64,000 nt of DNA from Brevipalpus yothersi (GCA_003956705.1 QZCP01000701.1:147154-211153), one strand, 5' to 3'; shown: positions 34,531 to 46,900, counted from the stretch's first letter. Program-made: numbers and translations. Notes: generated from the letters alone by a model not told the origin.

Positions 34531-36399
34531 AAGGTATTACAAGCGTGGTGGAAACTTTCACCGTCGAAAGGAAGATGCAGTTGTTCGTGTTTTCCTGGGA
34601 ATCAAGTTTGATTTGGATCCTGATAAGCGTGAGCAATACTTCAAACTTCAATGCATCTTAAACATTTCATTCTATGGTGAATTCCAAAACATTCTCACGA
34701 ATGGGCCAAGGCCTGCGAGAAAAGTGGTATCCAAGATTTAGAACATCTTGACCTTTCTCCTCCAGAAGATGAAGGTTTTCTACCAGAACGTGTGAATGAG
34801 GATCAAGAACGAGAACAGTATATGGTTGCTGCCGGCTTTCGTGGTATGGTGGTAGATGCTGGCATTGGCGATAGAATGGTTGATAAATCATACAATTGGA
34901 ATGCAATGCCTTCATTCATCCCAAGTTTCGATCAGGTTAAAGAGTTCCTCAAATCTTTCAAGAACAATCCAACTAGACGACCTAGAGAAATAAATGAGCA
35001 AAACATTCCATTTTCATCTGATCAGCTCGTGGAGCTTGGATATCTTGGATATGCAAATAAAATACCCCAATAGAAGATCAAACCGTTGTCCGAGAAGATT
35101 GGTTATTCAAGGTAGAGCTGGCTCTGATAAGAGTACGGTGATAAAAGAGATAGTTCGTCGTGCGACCTCAGCTTTAGGAGAAGATGCTGTCAAAGTGTGT
35201 GCACCGACAGGCGCTGCCGCAATAAATATTGATGGAAATACCATGCATTCCCTATTACCTTTGCCTATAGTCCCGAGAAAGTTCAAATCTCTGAATGGCG
35301 AGGCTGCTCGAAAATTCCAAAACGAATTTAAAAATCTGAAGTTCATTATCATTGATGAAATGTCCATGATTGGTGCAAGAATGCTGTACATGATAGAGAA
35401 AAGACTCCGATAAATCAATCCTGAGGTTAATGAGCCTTTGGGTGGTATATTCGTTTATTTGTTTGGTGACTTCAGACAACTCCCCCTGTAAAAGATACCC
35501 CTCACTACTCTTCTGATTTCTATGATGTCATGTCCCAGCAAGGACAGATCACATTTGATTCGTTTCAACGCTTCATCGAACTCAATTATTCGCATGGACA
35601 GAATTCTGCTGACTCATGTTTTCGTGAATTTTTGCAGCATCCGGCAAATGATTCTTTCACTGAAGCTGACCATCACTCTCTGACCGCAAGAAACAAAGCT
35701 TATCTCTCACCCACAGAGCTTGCCAGTTTCCATTCAGCTGTTGAGCTTTCTCCAACGAGTTATCAAGTGATAGAGAGTAATGAAAGTTATTTGGAGGAGA
35801 CTGGGAGGCCTGTTGCTCTTATAACTTCTGAAAATTCCCTGGACATCGCACTGCGCTCATGAAAAGATGAAACTTCCTCAGACCTCATGAGACACTTGAA
35901 GGTTTCTGTGAACTCCAGAGTAATGCTTCGTTCGAACTTGTGGGCAGCTGGAGGATTGGTCAATAGATCTCGGGGGACTATTGGGTACATCGTTTATCCT
36001 CGTGATCATTGCCCCCCTTCTCTCCCACTCTTCATTCTCGTAGAATTCGATAGCTATCAAGGACCTTATATTCTAGACAATCTTTTCCCAATTGTACCCA
36101 TCACACGATCATGCAATGATGGTAATATTACAAGATCTCGTAGATAGTTTCCTCTCTCTCTTGCACACTCGATGACCATCCACAAATCACAAGGTTTGAC
36201 ACTTCCTAAAATCAAGGTAGATATTGGTAAGCAAGAAACAGCTATCGAGCTCACTTATGTTGCATTGAGTAAGGTGAGAAATTCCGATGATATTGTTTTT
36301 GTCAAAAGCTACAATAAGGATCGTTATGACGCAATCTGCAAATCAAGAGCTAATCAGAAGAGACAGATATTCCTGCGTCGTTGGCATAGCACTAATTGA
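34531..36399 (+). pseudogene. Helitron helicase (PIF1-type) pseudogene
   Basis: PIF1 motifs appear in order in a broken frame: Walker A written GRAGSDKST (about 35110-35137; the usual Gly before Lys is Asp), CAPTGAAA, Walker B IIIDEMSMI (about 35345), GDFRQLPP (about 35468), a nucleotide-binding segment with GGLVNRSRGTIGYIVY (about 35951), MTIHKSQGLTLP (about 36172) and YVALSKVR (about 36256). Stops and frameshifts occur near 34739, 35071, 35413, 35490, 35862 and 36147. The part before Walker A (RRKEDAVVRV ..., YFKLQCILNI) resembles the region between Rep and helicase in Helitron proteins. The mutated Walker A and the breaks mean no active enzyme. A cellular PIF1 origin is less likely given the Helitron ends. 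Confidence 0.8.
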
Positions 36400-36586
36400 T
36401 TTGTTGACCATTCTCTCGATTAACAATATTTCTCTTTATAACATATAATTCAGATTTAATGCTCCTCTAATGAAAAAACGCATATCAATTACCAAAAAAC
36501 AACTGGCATAAATCTCACTATCGCTGGGGGCTGACGGTTTTTCATCTTACTGGGCCCTAGCTTTGCTGAGTCTCGCTCCGACTACA

Positions 36587-36610
36587 CGCTTGAAGCGCTA
36601 CCTAAACTAG
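36587..36610 (+). mobile_element. Helitron 3' terminal hairpin and CTAG end
   Basis: CGCTT-G-AAGCG stem-loop (36587-36597), nine bases, then CTAG at 36607-36610 followed by T. This is the standard termination signal for rolling-circle transposition. Confidence 0.7.
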
Positions 36611-37319
36611 TGAACTTATAAATGGATGGTATTCACTGTTTGTACCCACAATTAGTTTCCCATTTGTGAGTGGTATACTGTTGACCATTCCCCAGACCTA
36701 GTATACTGCTTTCATCATATCATCGATAACTCGTAACGAAATAGATATGTGTTGATACATTCGCCATCTGCCATGGATTTGGACGTGAAATGAACATGAG
36801 ATAAGATTCATTCTTTGGTTCAAGGTGAGATGCATTTGGCCATCACTCTCGGAAATTGGCTTCGATAGCATGTAGGCTATCATCATGAGCCACAGGCCAA
36901 AGGATGAATTAGAAGCAGATCATTTGCTCGAATAAAAGTATGCAGTATTACTTCATCATCATGGCACAATAGCCTCTTGTTTCATGAGTAACGAATAGAG
37001 AAATGACACCTTGGGTTACAACTATGTCTTATCAACTGTCAAAGACCACATTCATACTCGGAAAAGCGTTAACTAGCAACAGATACAACAAATTCCGTTT
37101 GCCCAATATCCGAATGAACCAGGATTAGCTGGCGCCAATTTAATCGAGTTGGTGCAAGTTTACAAGAAATTATTGGACATTAAACGATGTGTGCTGAATT
37201 CATCGCCAATAAAATATAATAAATTCTGGCCAGTGGATAGATATTTTTAACGAATGTGCTCATTTATCTGCTATTACAATAGATTGTGATTTTTATCGGC
37301 CCTTTTTCTGAAACATCAA
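36611..37319. other. No gene seen
   Basis: About 700 bp of AT-rich sequence between the Helitron end and duplication copy B, without recognisable coding or repeat structure. Confidence 0.4.
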
Positions 37320-39007
37320 ACAGATTTCCACCAAATCTCACTCGAATTGGTTCTTGTTAGTCATGAACAATTTTTGCGATACATTTGAGATTTTGTATTT
37401 CACTTACACTACAACTTCTTAGCATAAAAGAATGATATTGAATGTCGGATAAATTGCTCTACTCTTCTCCTGTCGGTTCTGAGCATTCCCTTGCACCGAA
37501 TGGAATATCTGATCTGACTCGGTACCAATCCATATCCCCGCTTTGTACAAATAGAATAATTAGAATTGCTCAATTTATGAACACTATTCCATCTATTGGT
37601 TATCTCATCGATTTACTGAGAGTTCACTTGGAAATGTTTGAATTCTAACAAGTGTAGGTGCTACTCAATGAGTGGAACACATGTAGGGATTTTTCAAGAA
37701 AAACCATGAGCCTAGTTGAAGAAATCCTGGATTATTCAAGCACGTTATTCCCTGCCAATAGTCCGCTCGCTGAATGATTTACGAAACTGTCTAGAAAATC
37801 TGTCCAGCATGATCCGGAATCAAATCATGATTCATTGATGAACATAGATTTGGGCAGAGCCTTGCAACAGATTTGGTGATACATGGAAGCTTGTCATTTG
37901 ATTTAGCACGTGTGAAATGATGAACCCGCGGTGAAAAATTCATATTCATCTACATCTCAAACTGTATCAATGTTTACCTCATTACTGTGCAGCATCCTGA
38001 ATAATTTCCCCAGAATTACCATTTTTCGTGATAATCATAGATGCGGATAGAATGTACAGCAACGAAAATCTTTTCCCGCCGAGAGAGTATCCACTATTTT
38101 CACTCAAATATACCTACTTGTCAGTATAGAGCTCTCCTCGTTTAAAGCTATCATTCCCGCTTCCTGTCAAATATCGGGGATATTGCTCAATTCGATGCCT
38201 GCTCACATCCCCTCGAATTGAGTATCAACAATCTGATAGGCTCTACTGGTGATCTACTGATGTTCTACTTTCATTGCGGAACATCTCGTATTGTTTTCAA
38301 TTTCTGTTGCAATCACAGATGTTCATTTTATGGGTCAAAATTTTGATCAATTTTCATTTGATTGTGATTATCGATACCATGAGAAGTTAGTAAGTATTTC
38401 GCTTATTCAGCAACTGAAAGATTCTGTTAATTTCGCTATGAAGAGACCAAAACTTTCAAACTCACATTTTGCACAAGTAAAATGAGTGGGACTATATTTT
38501 TTTATCTAACTCGAGAGAAATACAGGTGAATCATTTGAGCCATCACTCACTGTAACTTTCCTTCCACCATTAGCAAAGACTACTATGCATGCTGGATGGT
38601 CGATGCGATCATACGATCGTGCCTGGAAAAATATTTTCCCGTTTGTTAGATGAGAAATAGATTGCAACCCGCTTTGCTAATCAACTTGTTTCTTAATTTC
38701 TGCCTACTTCTCTTCTTAACTGGGAGTCTTCATCTTCCATCGATATATTTTATCAGAAAGACTGTATTCTTCACGTTTTGATTGATGGCCTACTGCACTG
38801 GAGAGAGTATCAAATCAGGTGGATATAATTAGTTTTTCAGAGCTTGAAAATTAATGATTAATATTACATGTATGCCATTACGTGTACTCTCATGCATAAA
38901 GTTGGGAAAATGATTGGAGAAAAGTAGAAGAAAAAGGGACGAAAGAAGAGAGCCAAACAGATCAGAGTAGATCAGAACATAGATATCCCTAAAATATGTT
39001 CAATCAA
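37320..39007 (+). repeat. Dispersed duplication, copy B
   Basis: Second copy of the 29390-31069 sequence, same orientation, diverged by substitutions and indels. The shared 3' boundary is GTTCAATCAA at 39007. In copy B this is followed by unrelated sequence, whereas copy A is followed by the MYRF exon fragment. No terminal repeats were identified. Confidence 0.75.
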
Positions 39008-39837
39008 GCATGACAAGCCTGAATTGCTTACCTCCACACGATCAATTGAATCAACTGAATTTTCCTCTGGCTTCACTCTACCTGATATCCTATCTCGAAA
39101 AATATCACCAGCCTCTCTCTCAAAGCTTAGCATCCATGTATTCTCTCTTACATCCCGTATTCGGCACGAATTCTCTCCCAGTTATTCTGGTCAGCAAGAT
39201 ATAAGATCCCAGAATCAGTCAAGTCAAGTCGGAAGTCAAGAATGGAGAGTTGTCTGGGGGTTGGAATAAAGACTGATGAAATTCTCGCTGATAGGAACAT
39301 TGAATAAGATTTTTCTGAAAATTTCTAAGTTAGTGAGAGGCAGCTCTTCCCACACTCACCTCTACCACTTCAACAAAAGAAATCTGCAGTATGTCAGATT
39401 GCTAAAATCAAAATGGTGAAGCTTGGAGAAAATAGCTATCTTGATCCCAGATTATAACAGTGAAACATTTGATCTTGTTGCTTTGGGCCAATTCAGAAAG
39501 ATATGTCAAAAATGGTTCTTCTCCAAAGAACACTAGTCAAAGAAGATCATCTTCAGTTCCACCTTATCTTATTTCTTCTATGTATTTTTATGACAGTTAA
39601 AATAATGATGATGTTCTCAAGTATCTAACACCATTCCAGAGATATTGATGCTGACGCTTCCAAGTTTGATCCGACAGTCAAGAGTCTCAACATCATTCAG
39701 TTGTTATGGAGTTAATTTCTTCCAGAGATGTATTCTTAGCTCTATCATATTGGGGTACTTTACTCTGGATAAGATACATTCTCGTTGAGATTAAAATAAG
39801 AACAATATTTCCAAAGAAAAGCTCAGCCACCAGGCCA
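39008..39837. other. No gene seen
   Basis: About 830 bp between copy B and the palindromic-ended transposon. Short open frames at 39010-39269 carry no recognisable motif. Confidence 0.35.
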
Positions 39838-40106
39838 AAGAACATGTCCAAAATTCGCTCTTTTTGGGTTTTTATCGATTCCGGGTGAATTTTTGACAAG
39901 AAGAATGAATATTGCATCAAAAATCCAATCAGACTCTTAGAACTTGTGATATTGCAATAGTGACCTGAGCGTTAGAAAGGAGGTGTCCCATTTCTGCCTA
40001 TGATTTTTGATTTTGATGGAAATTCATACACGGATGGATCCTGATAAGCCATGACCAAACCTGCCATCGGAAAATTTTTAAGATTTTTTTTTCTGGGAGA
40101 TACAGT

Positions 40107-40549
40107 CGTTCCAAAGTGCTAATTCCGGCTAGCACCTCGAAACCTCTTGCCACTAACCTGAAACCTAGCTCATTCAAAAGCTCGTCTTGAGTACTTTAAG
40201 AATATTTCTACTTTTTATCTCTAAAAGAGGTGGAACATATTTTTTTTTCGAGATAATCAATTTTTTCGTTAGCACCAAAATAGCCATTTCGCTCATATCT
40301 CATGAACCACACAGGATATCGCCAAAATTCTTTCACTAATGAAAAGAACAAGCCAAAATACATGAGATAAGATGACTCATGACAATACTCAAACTCAAAT
40401 AAAAAATTAAAAGGGAATCATCTCAATTCATAGCTTGTCAATGATAGACTAGTGGTCATTATTCTCCATTGAATTGCATGACACTAACCTGAATTGATTA
40501 TATTCTGATGACATATATTCTGCACATCATGAGAGGCGAGAAAAAAGTA
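40107..40549 (+). repeat. Long inverted repeat, left arm
   Basis: Nearly identical to the reverse complement of 41631-42074; only a few differences (for example CGCTCATATC against the complement of GATATGAGCA) are seen across about 445 bases. Both arms carry CACATCATGAGAGGCGAG at the inner end and CGTTCCAAAG at the outer end. The low divergence implies a recent element or conversion between arms. Confidence 0.92.
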
Positions 40550-40656
40550 CTCTTCCTGAGGTGGAACCTTATCAAAATCGGTCATGTTGTGATGAAAGTT
40601 TTACTCTATACTGAAATTCATTCTCAATTGACAAGTTGAATACTTAATCACAGAGA

Positions 40657-41151
40657 TCAGCAATCTGCCTCACTCTCATCGTGTAATTCATGTTGATGCT
40701 CAGTCAAAACAGTATATAAAGGGGCAGCTGGAGTTCTACCGAAAAAACCTGAGTCTGAAACACGAAGAGTGGCAATGACATGACCACAAGGATTGACCGT
40801 TCGGAGGTCACTCAGACATTTGTAGCAAAATGCAACGAGGCGTTCTAATCCAGAGGCTCTTGTATCTATCAAAATGAAAAGCTGGTAGATGTGTTTGCTT
40901 TTATGTCTCGATGGCATTCTCATCCGAATGAGTCTAGGCATGCTAGCCTGTATTCTTTCCCGTTCACGTAAGTATGAGCAGTCTTCATTATATACTTGGA
41001 GCTGAAAGAATAGATGGCAATTAGTATTCTGAATAAGAATATTCATTCGTCTCACTGAAATCCTAACTTTTTCTTCTCGACATGCATCGACGTGAGGGTC
41101 TATATATTTAACCAGATAGCTTCCTGTTGCGATCAGATAAAGCTCATCCAT
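40657..41151 (-). pseudogene. Transposase C-terminal fragment with SWIM-like zinc finger
   Basis: A frame of 164 residues downstream of the DDE fragment on the same strand. Residues from about 115 read ERLVAFCYKCLSDLRTVNPCGHVIATL, a CxC...CxH arrangement like the SWIM finger at the C-terminus of ISL2EU transposases. The rest is not recognisable. It is separated from the DDE fragment by 45 bases with a frame change, so it looks like the second piece of one broken transposase gene. Confidence 0.6.
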
Positions 41152-41196
41152 TGTGAAAGCAGGCGTGACGAGTTGTGCTCTCAGGGGATCAAAAGT

Positions 41197-41673
41197 TCAA
41201 AAATCAATTGGCTTCCTATCGAAGCCATTTTTGATTATCACTGATTGAAACTTCTGTTCAATCGTCCTCCGAGACTGAATTCTACAAATGATTTCTTCAG
41301 AATGGTTTCTATAAGATATGAAGCGTTCCCCATATTTATTGATGATTACACAACATATTTTTGATTCTCTGAGCTTGCTCTTGACACTGGTATTCTCAAC
41401 AATGTGATGAACAGCACGGAATTGTTTTTTGAGCCTACTATTCACAGCTTCAACAACCCAGCGAGTCTTGGTTATCAAGCGATTTTTGTTAGCTTCTTGC
41501 CATGATAACTGGTCTCTTCCAGCAGCTGGAGCAGGAACATACGCATTGAATCCTCTCCCTTGAAAGTCTGCGACTACATCACGGAAGCCTCGATCGAAAA
41601 AAAACGTCGCCAGGACAAAAGAATCGGGACTTACTTTTTCCTCGCCTCTCATGATGTGCAGAATATATGTCAT
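41197..41673 (-). pseudogene. ISL2EU/Harbinger-type DDE transposase fragment
   Basis: The frame of 158 residues begins inside the right inverted-repeat arm. It contains FFFDRGFRDVVADFQGRGF (second catalytic Asp), EANKNRLITKTRWVVEAVN and SRLKKQF (catalytic Glu in VVEAVN), and ends with about 70 basic residues. The first catalytic Asp and N-terminal domains are missing, so it is an internally deleted, non-functional remnant. This motif set is typical of DDE_Tnp_4 proteins. Confidence 0.8.
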
Positions 41674-42074
41674 CAGAATATAATCAATTCAGGTTAGTGT
41701 CATGCAATTCAATGGAGAATAATGACCACTAGTCTATCACTGACAAGCTATGAATTGAGATGATTCCCTTTTAATTTTTTATTTGAGTTTGAGTATTGTC
41801 ATGAGTCATCTTATCTCATGTATTTTGGCTTGTTCTTTTCATTAGTGAAAGAATTTTGGCGATATCCTGTGTGGTTCATGAGATATGAGCAAAATGGCTA
41901 TTTTGGTGCTAACGAAAAAATTGATTATCTCGAAAAAAAAATATGTTCCACCTCTTTTAGAGATAAAAAGTAGAAATATTCTTAAAGTACTCAAGACGAG
42001 CTTTTGAATGAGCTAGGTTTCAGGTTAGTGGCAAGAGGTTTCGAGGTGCTAGCCCGAATTAGTACTTTGGAACG
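41631..42074 (-). repeat. Long inverted repeat, right arm
   Basis: Reverse-complement partner of 40107-40549; see that entry for the match. Confidence 0.92.
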
Positions 42075-43946
42075 GCTTTATCTCATGTAAGGAGTCGTCT
42101 GGGAGAAAAGTTGTAATGATAATTGTTTCAAGTCTCATGGTGAGGAATCTAAAAATCTACTTTTTTTCAGGATTCTCTCCCCTAGGCAAATCGCCTATGG
42201 AAAGTGGGACACCTCCTTTTTTCGGAAATTGGAAGAGATCACTTGTTTGACTGGAAATTGAATGAAAATTTCGAAAATTATATCAAAACCCACTTTTGAA
42301 TGAGTCTTGGTATCTCAAAAAGCCAAAAATAGGTAAAAAATCTGCAAAAATCGGGTTTTTCGGGAAAATGATAAATTGCCCAAACTGGGGACAAAATTAG
42401 ACATATGTTTTTGCACGTATTTTTCTGTATTCTATCAGAAAAAGAGTAGTTTATTGTGTTTTTCAGTGCAAAACAGTTTCAAAAATAGAAAAATCTACGA
42501 AAAAAAGCAGTTTTAGCCTTTCAAGGTCAACCAAATGATCCAGAAACGAAACCAGATGCACTAAACTACATGTTATTTTTGATAAACTTGGAGAGATTTT
42601 TATATTTTCTAGGGCTCGAATGTAGGGAACACCCTCAAAATCTCAAAAAACTGCTGAGAAGGCCGTTCTTGCCTATTTAGGCCTAAAAGCGCTCTGATTG
42701 AGATCTAACGGTGAGAGTTCGAATGTCCAATCACATTCCAATTGTGTAGAGCTTCCAGAAAAAACCGTCAAAATATACGATCCGAGAATCATACTCGGTT
42801 GAACGAAGATATCTGAGTAGATTCATTCAAATGATGGGAAGGTCTCACATGAGTTGCCTCATATGATAGGCTTTTCAATGAATTTTGGAAAAACTTGTGA
42901 ATTTTTCAGCAGAACAACTAACACCACGGGGAAATGAAGCTCAGTCTTGGACAAATCTTCCAAGTAGCTGTCTTTCTCTCCACTTAGCTACCTACTCATA
43001 ACGCAACTGACAGATTTTATCATGAGCACTCATCTGCTCGGGTGGCTTTTTTCCTTCCAATTGTTCTATCTGTTTAAAGCTCCTGGGCAATGGTAACTCT
43101 ACAATAAGCATCTTGTTTTACATCCTCAGCCTTTCTTCTCTTCTTCCCCGCTTCTTCTCTCTTCCCTGCTGCCCAAAGTTTTGCTTTCTGATAATGTAGA
43201 TCAATGTACTGATTCCATTATTTCTTAGCTCTCCATAGATTATTTCTTTTTCAATATTTTTCTGCCTACGCGTGAGAGATCCCTATATCTGGCCTTCAGA
43301 AGGCTGGCTTGGTCCAAGCTGAGGTTCCATGTCAGAAAATAATCAATTTCCAAAAAAGTAAGCTCAATTGAAGATTCTTGAGTTGGAAAACTAGCTTTTT
43401 CTCTGATACTGCGTCGAACTATGAATAACAACAGATATCCTCACACTCAATTACCATACAACCAAGATTCACTAGCAATCAAACACGAAAAAAACTTCTG
43501 AATATATTTTCGCAAGTTTAATCATCGATGAACATTAAAAAGAGGTATTCGAGTTTTAAATCTACTATCAGTGCTGATTTCAGCAATCTCAACGGAATCT
43601 AGTGGATTTTTACCTTAATTTCAATCAAAAACCATGAAAATTGTCATTTCTCTATAGCCTGGTGTTTTTCTGGCAGTATCAGTCAATTTTCCAGTGAATT
43701 CAAGGTAACCAAAGCTTTGAAAGTAATATAGAGATAAGATAAGGCATAACTATAATTTGACATTCGAAAAAAATATGAAAATTGGTTAAATTTTGCTGAA
43801 AATTCAAGGTCAAATATCTTCGTGACTTTCGTCCCCATAGGGTCCTCCGTGGTATTATTTTGATTAGAAGACTTAGTTCTCCAAGAATCTAAAGTTTCAT
43901 CAAAATCCATCATGGGCGAAAACGGGCCTTATCTTGACATGTCCTT

Positions 43947-46900
43947 TGTACCTCATGAAAGCGGTTAAGATATGGATCAAGTCGCACCTTTCTATCCAGG
44001 AAACTTCTCGAGATATCAAGAAATAGAGTTTTTACCTCATAACCATGCTGTCTACAGGCTATTCAGCGAGAAACTAACTGTTAAAAGGCTTGACTGCTAG
44101 CTCTAGCCTACTGTCGAGAGTTCGCCATTCCAAACTAAATCCAGTATCCCCAATAGATCTCACTTTTGAGCCGTGCAGCACTAGTCAATGATGAATTTCC
44201 TTTTGAGCCCAATTATGAATATCTTCTGCTTCTTCTGTGGCCTACTGAGCAGTCGAGAACGAGCTACATTGATTTCTTAAATGTCCCCGCTCGAATCAAC
44301 CACAATATAATCTTTCTTTCTCTTTCTGCCATCAAAAATCAGCCACCGATACTCATGTGCTCCATGAAATCATCTCTCTCCTTCCTCTCCCGATCTCTCT
44401 GCGTGTAATAACTCTCTGATCAGGCGCAAGGACAATCCAGTATAACTGACAATTTCACCCATATATAAGGGGTGTATTCTAGCTGAGGTATTGGTCATTA
44501 GTTCATCTCTCAAACCTAGCATATTGTTCGCTTATAGTCTTTTTGATCAGTTCATATTTTCAGCTGACTTGTTCATCCTGGATCGGAAATGCTTATGAAA
44601 GTGATAATACTTCAGTTTTATATTGTCTAACATTGGTTTGTATCAACTAGGCGTGGATAATCGAATCTAAAGTTGGAAGATTTTTCAAGAAACTCAAGTA
44701 TCCTTCAAGATTTTCTAAATGTGGTGATGATGATGTGAAGAAAAGAACCATCAAATAGATCATTGGGGATTTCTCAGGTACTAAGAAAATCAAGATTTGA
44801 AAAAGAAGCTGATGATGATTCCTCAAAACAAACCAGAATCCAAAAGAGCCGAGTTTGATGAGGTTTGCCCACTCATTCTGAAGAGATTCGGAATTCTTAT
44901 AGGATAAGGACTCCTTTCCAATCAGAAAACTCAGTGGAAGAGCAGAAGGTAAGTCCATCAGTATAAGTATCATGATAGACATTCGTCGAATTTTTTCACT
45001 GAGAGTTGTAGTGGCTAATCCTCAATGTGTCATCAGTCTATTGTTTGCTCAATATTCCTCCTCTGATGATTTTTTTGCCCTCAAGATCGAACGAATCAAC
45101 AGAATCCAGATCTCTCTGATTGGATTTATGATTTGATAATCAGTGTATCACTGGATCATGCTTAATCAGTCTGAGGAATGCTTCATGAGCTCAAATAAAT
45201 GTTCGATGCCATATCTCAAGTACCTTTAGTTGCAAACCTACACAATGCCTTCAGTCCTCTGAAGTTCCCATCAGAAAACTAACTCCAATTTCCTTCAATC
45301 ATGGTATTATTATAGGGTGCTTGAGAAGTTCAGAGTTTCAGTTGTATTGGAGACATGGTTCTGAGCAATTTGTTCATCTATCGAATTATCGTTGTTTTCC
45401 AAACGAGCTGAGCTATCATCTGAGGGCACTCAGATTTCTCTACATGATTGGATGCAAATATACACCATCATTGCAAAATGCCAAAGTACTCATAACGTCC
45501 ATTCCATCTATGTAAAGAAGATGGCGTGATTGATCTAGAGGACTCACCAATGGATAGTGAATGGGGGAAGAACGCCAATTGGTGAGTCACTCGATTGCTC
45601 CTAAAACTTCCAGGAATTTATGACCTTGTTGATTGACCGCTCGAGTTTCTCTCCTTCCATCCTCTCAAATCTCCTACTTAGTACCAACCACAGAAAAAAC
45701 GAGGTTATACTCGCTGATAGTTTACAATCTACATGTTCTAAAATCGAAAGTGATGTTGATGAAATTCCGGAGCTCAGAAAGACCAGATTGATGCAGATGA
45801 GGGTTAAATTGGAGATATCCTTTCCTCTCAACCTTCTGGAGCATTTCAATGCTCACCCTTCGAGACAACCCATCTCAATGACTTGAAAGCTTGGATGGGT
45901 TATTCGCATCCAATCCTATTCCAAACCTCTTGAATTCATTAACAACATATACAGCTACGGAAAGTGAGTTTGAGCCTTCTCTGGTATCATTATCGGATTT
46001 TTCCATCTCATGGTTGAAAATCATGAACTCAGAAATAGGCCAAAGATACCAAGAAGGCTACGAGCTTCCTTTCAATGGCTGTTCATAGAGCACAGTCAAT
46101 TGATATTCCTCACATTCATAGATTCAGGATGATCTGGGCTCAGTATGCTTGAAAGAATTGAAAAATACTCATTGAACCTTCCAATAGGAGTTGAGCTATT
46201 TGGTTTCAACCAGATGCTAATTTTCATCGCATTTTTCCGAAAGAAACAGCAAAGAATGAAAAGTTCAAAGCTTAACCTCTTATACAAGTCAGTTTATTGT
46301 CTTCTGTGAGATATGGGTCCTCATGAGCTCGTTGAAAAATGGTCACGCCTGATACTATTCTCTTCAGGAATTGGAGAATATAATCCACCAACGAATAGAG
46401 ATGCCTTCCTTGGGTGGGAAGGCTATCAAATAGCGTATTTTGCAGGGATCAGGTCATAAGCTCCATGGTTTCTCTTTAACAGAGACTGCCTCTCCATCGT
46501 TGCATTTCAATGTCATCAAATGTCCTCTCAGCTCAAACTAGAAGAGAAAATTCATCCCGAATTCCAATCATCTCAATGTGAGAAATCCGATAATCTTTTT
46601 GATGGTTCCTTTCTTCACGTCATCATCACCATATTCTTGATGGATACTTGAGTTTCTTGAAAAATTCTTTCACATCGGAATCACTCCTAGTTGATCATAA
46701 TCTACTGTCAAAAATATGAAATATTCTGAGTTTCTTGAACATTTTCAGATTGAAGATGAAAAAGTCAACTGGTTATATGAACTTGATTAAACGGAATTTA
46801 TTGAATTCATAATTTCTCAGCGATTCACTTGAATTACCTCAGAGAATGCATTATCATCCTAGCATTAAGAAATCAACTATAATTTTAGATACTTACAAGA

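Larger units (their letters stand above)
32293..36610 (+). mobile_element. Helitron rolling-circle transposon, decayed and chimeric
   Basis: The 5' end is TCTATACTATTAG, preceded by A (32292). The 3' end is CTAG (36607-36610), followed by T (36611) and preceded at 9 bases by the hairpin CGCTT-G-AAGCG (36587-36597). TC...hairpin-CTRR inserted between A and T is the defining Helitron structure, and a PIF1-type helicase of Helitron type is inside. A second copy of the 5' end (about 250 bp) lies at 50010, also preceded by A. Between the ends, in order: the Helitron 5' subterminal region with GCGAAGCGAGC-type motifs and a GCCCGTC-GAAT-GACGGGC hairpin (about 32531-32549), a truncated mariner, a MULE/FLYWCH relic, and the helicase C-terminal part. 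No Rep endonuclease domain was found, so the copy is not autonomous. Confidence 0.75.
39978..42216 (-). mobile_element. Nested DNA transposon with ISL2EU/Harbinger-type transposase remains
   Basis: The ends are the inverted pair AGGAGGTGTCCCA (39979-39990) and TGGGACACCTCC (42205-42216). Inside lie near-identical long inverted repeats of about 445 bp (40107-40549 and 41631-42074), then about 1.1 kb of centre with two transposase fragments on the minus strand. The uninterrupted site is kept at 58-kb (GTTAGAACTTTTTTCG against GTTAGAA-element-TTTTTTCG), which fixes the insertion point. The target duplication cannot be defined with confidence. Confidence 0.8.
39838..43946. mobile_element. Palindromic-ended DNA transposon, copy 1 (split by a nested insertion)
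   Basis: The left end AACATGTCC (39841) and right end GACATGTCC (43936-43944) correspond to the AGGACATGTCC ends of the copy at 58391-59894. 39838-39977 aligns to 58391-58520, and 42217-43946 aligns to about 58521-59895 over most of its length. Landmarks are AAAGCCAAAAATAGG, AGAAGGCTGGCTTGG and CATCAAAATCCATCATGGGC. About 2.24 kb at 39978-42216 is absent from the 58-kb copy and is a later insertion. No transposase was seen in the host element, so it is probably non-autonomous. Confidence 0.8.
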
